Of a stretch of 64,000 nt of DNA, positions 59,105-64,000 are shown piece after piece. The notes below the pieces were generated by a model. That model was not told the origin of the DNA. It worked only from the letters and a program-made list of their open reading frames with translations, and ran no database searches. Origin of the DNA: Rhodomyrtus psidioides. Its lineage: Eukaryota > Streptophyta > Magnoliopsida > Myrtales > Myrtaceae. A program made the translations under genes and the position numbers. Location of the stretch: contig JAILYB010000088.1 in the NCBI GenBank assembly GCA_021437785.1, positions 1,240,001 through 1,304,000 on the forward strand, in the 5' to 3' direction. Position 1 is the first letter of the stretch. Every line of letters starts with the position of its first letter.

Positions 59105-62100
59105 ATGTCACGTCCCGCTTCCCATATGAGAGCGCACATCCTCAACCTGCCGTAGTACCTGTCCCAGCACATCCCTCTAATACGGCCAAAGGAAAAAAAA
59201 GAGACTCGTAGCGGAAGGCGTAAAAAAAAAAATCTTCTCCACGTTAAACTCACCCTTATAATAAAATAAGAGAATGAGATGCGGGGCAAAATAAAAGACC
59301 TTTTTATTTAACCAAAGGATTAGTATGTACACATGAGATCAAAACTAACTCATAACATCCATAAGGTCGAGGAAATAAGAGGGCAACAAAAGAAGACCAC
59401 TAGGCCCTACCACTTGACCAACCCCACCAAAAAGACGCTTCAAAAGTCGAACGATCACAAACGTCCTAAGTGGTACTAGTAATATCAGCCTGCTCCATAT
59501 CCTCAGCTGGGTCGTAGTTTGAGAAAATCTCTGATGAAACCTCAATGGAATCCTCTTCCATGTCATCCTTGGAATCTGAAATTTCGATCACCTCTATGCT
59601 TGCCTCGCCTGCTGGCTCTCCCTTCGGCACGTTTCTTGATCCCACTGTGGAAGTCTCTATCTCTATAGATTCTCTAGAAGGATGACACCATGCGGGTACA
59701 ACTCTACTTGGGACATCTTGAGGCCTCAACTGTTCAGACATGACCTCACCTACTCTACGGTACCATGCCTCAAACCTGTGTGGTTTGCTCGGCTCTCCTG
59801 GCTCATCCACCCATACTACTGTAGTTCGTCTAACGTATACTGTACCACGACCGTCAGGAAATTCTTCTATGTACTTAGTCATTTCTTGGGGTTCACCCAG
59901 CCGGATCGGCAGCATCTTCAGTTTTTAGGGTCTGAAAAAAAGGTCCCACCACGGGGTGAGATCGACATCTTAGTAAGATAAGTCCTAACCCTAGGTTAGA
60001 CTGACCGTACACTCAGGCAAAGGTAAATATGAACGACATGCACAATCAGTCACATAACACATCTAACACCATTCACCCATGAACATCATTCAATATCAAT
60101 CAAGCAATCAAGGTATCAAAACTCTTTCTATTAGCTAAGCATACATCACAAAGCCATATCACATCTTCCTTTCTTTCCGACTTCCTGCTCAACCAAGCCC
60201 GCATCTTAACGCGTCAGAAACCTCACCATTTCAATTCCGCGGCTACTTCGCATCAGTGCTTTTCACCACTCCTCAACCCCGTGTCATATAGGCACCTTAG
60301 GGTATTTCGCAACTTCCCAACCCCGTGTCATATAGGTACCTCAGGGTATTTAACGGCATTCGACCCGCGGTTAGATCGCCTCACAGTACCACAACTTCTC
60401 GACATGCCAAAACTTAACACAATCAAGATTTCAGGATCAAATACAAACTCGTGCATAGAGCCAGAAATCTAAAGCATGCGAGACAACAAATTCCAACGGT
60501 CAGAAGTGGCGATCAATTCATATCATGCACATTCAACAAGCGTTCAAACAAATGACACACCACATGCACGCACTTGGCCAATCTCACTATAAACTAGCAA
60601 AATCTCCAATCCATTCACCCAATTGAGTCCAGTCCCCTTAACCGAGGTTAAAACCTCCTTACCTCAAGCTCAGATCAACAAACTTCACTTCCCAAGCACT
60701 TCAAATATCCAGCCTCACCAATTTCCAGAACAGGGAAGCAGCGATCCTAGTGAAAATCGATCGATTCGTCAATTTTTCTTCGCCCAATCCTCAAACCACG
60801 AGACATAAACCTCCATAACACATCAATAGACGTCCTAGTACGTCTCAACGACAAAAGTTAGACTCAATTCCAATATGAACAGCCCTCACCAACACAGCCA
60901 AAACAGAACCGAAACAAGGCACCCCCTGTTCGGTCTCAAACCAGCTCGAACAGCCACAAAACTAAACTCCATTCCTCGATTTATCCACAATTATCCTTGC
61001 TAACAAAAATTTTTATGCATTAAGGGGCCTCACCTAAAATTTCAGCTCAAGACGATACCAATTGAACCTTGAAAGGTGCCAACTCCTCCTGGTCTGCAGC
61101 TGGACAGATTCTGTCCTTCAAATACCACAGTGGATCGAGGTTACCCAATTTCGCCCACGATTTAACACAATATATAAGTCTACTAGGCATCCACAAAATG
61201 TGAGCGCGAAACTCGTCCGTTAAGGGGTCTAACTAAACACAAACCGAAGCCTACCTTCTGTTGAGTCAGTTTACGTCAACTCGCGGGAGATTGGCCGGCC
61301 GGAGTTCCACAGGTGGCCAATCGGCGTTCTACCACTTGGAAAAGTTCGGTAACAGGAAGATCTTCACGGTGATGGGTGGCTCGCGAGCTGGTTGTCAGCA
61401 GTTGAAGAGCTAGACGATGATGAAGTGGACGAAAATTTCTGGTCTGAGCAGCTCTGGTTCTAAACGTGAGGAAGGAGGAGGAAGCGTGATGAAGATGAAG
61501 AGGCAGATGATGGTGTCGTGCAATTGAGCTGGTGGGAGAAGAAAGAGAGGGCTATCTCATCAAATGAAGCTTCAAGAAGGCTTATGTGTAATGACTAATT
61601 AATGAGGCACCATCCATTGATGACACTTGGCTCATATTAATAAAATCCAACTTTCATTCCATTTTTACCCCTAAGGTTTCGGCTGATGCTTGGAGATAAC
61701 CAAATGACAAAAATGCCCTTGTCCAATTAATAAAATAAAGTCGACGCTCCAAGGGTAAAATCGTCTTTTCACGCCCTTCGTCCGAAAATCCATTTTCCCG
61801 CTAATTTTCCTTTTCAAATGGGCGTCTTCCATTCCGAACTTATTGTTACAATTCTTCATTTCCTAGATCCCATTTCGTGTTCGATTTCTAGTCGTTCGTA
61901 ATTTCAATTTATCTCGAACTAACGGGCGGCTTTTGCGAACGTTTCGCGTATCGACTCTGTGATTCTCATCACACTCAGGAAAATTCAAACCACGGCTATC
62001 TTGGTTGTCATGTAATCGCAAGAGTCTATTACTAGCCCCGACAGCTGCAATCGTCCTAAATCGATTTAGGAAAAATTCGCAAATCATACGTTGGTTAAGC

Positions 62101-62376
62101 GGTATCACCCGCGTCCCAATCGTATAACACTAGCAATGGATTCCTTAATCACTTTCTGATCGGCCTCGGTTCTAAATATCCCTCGACGATCCTTATGGTC
62201 AAAACGCCGTTTTCAAATCGAATTTCCTAGGTCCACGTACCTCGTCGCGCGTTAGCATTTCCCCTTCGGTTAGTTAACTCATGACTGATCAGGTCAGAGC
62301 GAGATATAACTGAAATACTTCGATAGATATCTTACAGCCAAAGGTCTCGAAATGACAGGAAAATCAGACTGTCACA
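59105..62376 (-). repeat. Element E 5' LTR (3.27 kb)
   Basis: The sequence has diverged from the LTRs of A and C, but the layout is shared: a CT-rich tract (about 61480-61560 on the minus strand), donor-like CTTGAG/GTAAGG (60657-60662), a short tandem (CCCCGTGTCATATAGG.ACCT.AGGGTATTT, two copies at about 60275-60350), the conserved TCTCACCCCG..GTGGGACC block and TTTTTTTCAG (59932), then the acidic ORF. Confidence 0.85.
59466..59915 (-). CDS. LTR-embedded acidic protein ORF of element E (149 aa)
   Basis: Unrecognised family, same as 50813-51370. ATG at 59913-59915, exactly 16 nt after the acceptor-like TTTCAG, as in C. Words shared in order with the C copy: MTK/MTEK, EEF/TEY, RRTTVVWVDEPG/ERSTVWVDDG, RFEAWYRRVG/RYVVWWYRDG, LRPQDVP/LRSFDVP, EVIEISDSKDDMEE/EVIEPSDADDDPMEE. 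The tail is acidic and shorter. The frame is open over its whole length although the surrounding LTR has diverged, which argues for past selection on the protein. Confidence 0.55.
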   Translation of the reverse strand: MLPIRLGEPQEMTKYIEEFPDGRGTVYVRRTTVVWVDEPGEPSKPHRFEAWYRRVGEVMSEQLRPQDVPSRVVPAWCHPSRESIEIETSTVGSRNVPKGEPAGEASIEVIEISDSKDDMEEDSIEVSSEIFSNYDPAEDMEQADITSTT

Positions 62377-64000
62377 CTTCTCATCAATTGTCCAACTGCT
62401 ATAGTGCGGAGATTGATCCTCATCAAGATTGTACAATGGGAAGCTTTGGACACTAAGGACTATAAAAGAAGACTAAGGGCTGAAGAGAGAGATAGATCAA
62501 GAGTTCTAAATTTCAGAGTTCAGAAGGCTTCATATATTCTTATTTGTCTTCAGTATGCTAACACTGGTAATCTTTGTGAAGTGTTGGCAAAGCGATTCTT
62601 TGTTCGTAGGTGTGAGATAGTGAGTCCTATCAGCTTGAGTATAAGCACCACCTACTTTGAGAAGAATTGCTTGAGTATAAGTAGTATTCACTACTATAAT
62701 TTCTCAATGATGGGCGCTTCCAAGCCCTATATCTCAAATCAATGGTCTAGGACGTTTCGTTTTCAATTTCTTTTAATCTAATTAGCTGTAGGAGTCTCCA
62801 CTAAACATTTTTGGAGGATGGCTGAAAACCTAACCAAGATACATGAGAGTTATCTCGATTCCTATGCAACCAAACTTCTAAGAACGAGGACTTGCTTACG
62901 CTAATATTTCTACGCAACCGAGACAAGCTAATATTTCTATTACACCTTTTCAATGCCTCTAACTAATTGGTTGTACCTAAAATGGCCATGCAATCTTAAT
63001 TACTATATTTAAGCCTAAAGGTTTTAATGCCATGTCTAAGTGATCAAGCAATTTCTTTTGTATTTTCCAATATAAATTCTAAACTATCCTAGAAAGAAAA
63101 TTAACAAAAAACTTTTGAAAAGCGTTGCGGTAATTAAAACACCCAAGGAATGGAGAACAACTATCTATGTGCAAAAAAGAAAAACCTGCGACTCGTCAAG
63201 TAATCATTCCAAAAGCAAATTTTGGATAACCCGAAGCATGATCGGGCAAACAAATGATAAGGCCTTGTTATTGAGCCTCAAGACATGAACCGTCGGAAGC
63301 TTGCTAATTAAGACTAAGGTGAGCCTAATTCTATTTAATTGAAACTTTGGCTAAACTCCCTAAGTATTGACATGTGATTCTAATTAATTGGATTTATTAA
63401 GGAACTAGACTAATTAGAATTCTAAGTCTAATGAATTTCAAACAAAGAATCTAAGTTATTACAAAATATAAACCAGAATGGACATCGGTTTTTCAACAAC
63501 GTGTTTGAGGATCTCGTTCAACTCCGCTTTAGACCGCCTTGTTTGACCACCATATGTGGTGTCGGTTCCATCAATACATTCATATAATTGTCCATAACAC
63601 TCATTTGAATCAAGCAAGCAACCTTCATCCAATCAAATACCGCACAGCCTTGGGGGCGGCCTTTTGCTTTCTTGTGGTGTTGGGTGTGTTGTGCGCACGT
63701 ATTAAAGTTGTAAACTTATATATTTTCTTCTCTTTCCTATAGTGTTGCGCGTGCTGTGTGAAGGTATTAAAGTTGTAAGCTCTTCAGTTGTTGTCTATTT
63801 TTATAATTTATATATCAGAATACAATGAATTCAAGTATTTAACAATGAGTTTATAATGATTATTGATGACAGGTTGTTGATGATGCTTGTATATTGTTCA
63901 TTCTATTGCGGCTGAAATGCTTGTATCTGCTATGAACATGCAGAGAGTTTTTAAACTAGTTTTTATTTTCTCGAAAACCCCCAGTCAACCAACACTCATA
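62377..64000. other. Host or unassigned sequence, no gene recognised
   Basis: AT-rich. A 125-codon plus-strand frame at 62404-62781 begins with a charged stretch (EALDTKDYKRRLRAEERDRS), but I recognise no domain and the second half looks like random translation. Near 63680-63780 the word TATTAAAGTTGTAA occurs twice after similar GTG-rich lead-ins, a small duplication. Nothing else is supported. Confidence 0.4.

Larger units (their letters stand above)
58278..62376 (-). mobile_element. Element E: Tekay-like element on the minus strand, 5' LTR and start of gag only
   Basis: Seen on the minus strand: an LTR from 62376 to 59105 (TGTGACAG...GACGTGACA), a priming site, a leader, and the first 120 or so gag codons, cut at 58277 by Y's LTR. 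Beyond the LTR start, CTTCT (62377-62381) would be the target duplication; its partner is missing with the rest of the element. Inferred: E was the oldest of the stack, with Y inserted into its gag. Confidence 0.82.

Noticed and set aside
62404..62781. 125-codon plus-strand frame as a gene
   Set aside because: No domain, no support from neighbours, and the second half looks like random translation of AT-rich sequence.

Overview
This is a window of a plant nuclear genome, most likely a eudicot. The evidence is a plant-type glutamate receptor-like (GLR) gene remnant with short GT-AG introns, Tekay/Del chromoviruses with LTRs of about 3.4 kb, Ogre/Tat-type Ty3/gypsy elements with two RNase H domains and an intron, and a hAT DNA transposon. 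I see no intact cellular gene. About 55 of the 64 kb is nested transposable-element sequence, and almost every coding region in it is broken. I cannot name the species.

Layout. 1-6335: unassigned, repeat-like or non-coding sequence with two weak gene-like scraps on the minus strand (3.0-3.6 and 3.8-4.05 kb). 6341-22839: element B, a chromovirus with 406-bp LTRs, flanked by the perfect 5-bp duplication CCAAA. Its 5' LTR is split by element A (6554-17751), a Tekay-like element with 3.3-kb LTRs and a degenerate interior. The intact 3' LTR of B gives the pre-insertion sequence, so the nesting can be read base by base. 23083-28770 (minus): a GLR pseudogene with at least four in-frame stops and a frameshift, split in its ligand-binding exon by a complete hAT element (24684-27538). 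The hAT has 11-bp terminal inverted repeats and an 8-bp target duplication matching at 7 of 8 positions; its transposase has three in-frame stops.

28790-58277: two Ogre/Tat-type elements. X (28790-32899) keeps only the tail of its interior and its 3' LTR, and that LTR ends inside the coding region of Y (32900-58277). Y keeps protease, a predicted frame-preserving intron, RT, two RNase H domains, integrase and a 3.86-kb 3' LTR. A full-length Tekay chromovirus C (39716-51736, perfect ACCAG duplication) sits in Y's 3' interior. Y's 3' LTR in turn ends inside the gag of E, a reverse-strand Tekay-like element (58278-62376). No 5' half of X, Y or E is left in the window. One large deletion joining the GLR exon to X's interior would explain all of these truncations. 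62377-64000: no recognisable gene.

The most interesting signal is inside the long LTRs of the Tekay-like elements. C and E carry, at the same place in otherwise diverged LTRs, an open reading frame for a 149-185 residue acidic protein. Its ATG lies exactly 16 nt after a conserved TTTTCAG acceptor-like site. A conserved block lies upstream of that site, and further upstream is a consensus splice donor (CTTGAG/GTAAG). This looks like a small spliced gene carried inside the LTR. A shares the block but has lost, or never had, the ORF.
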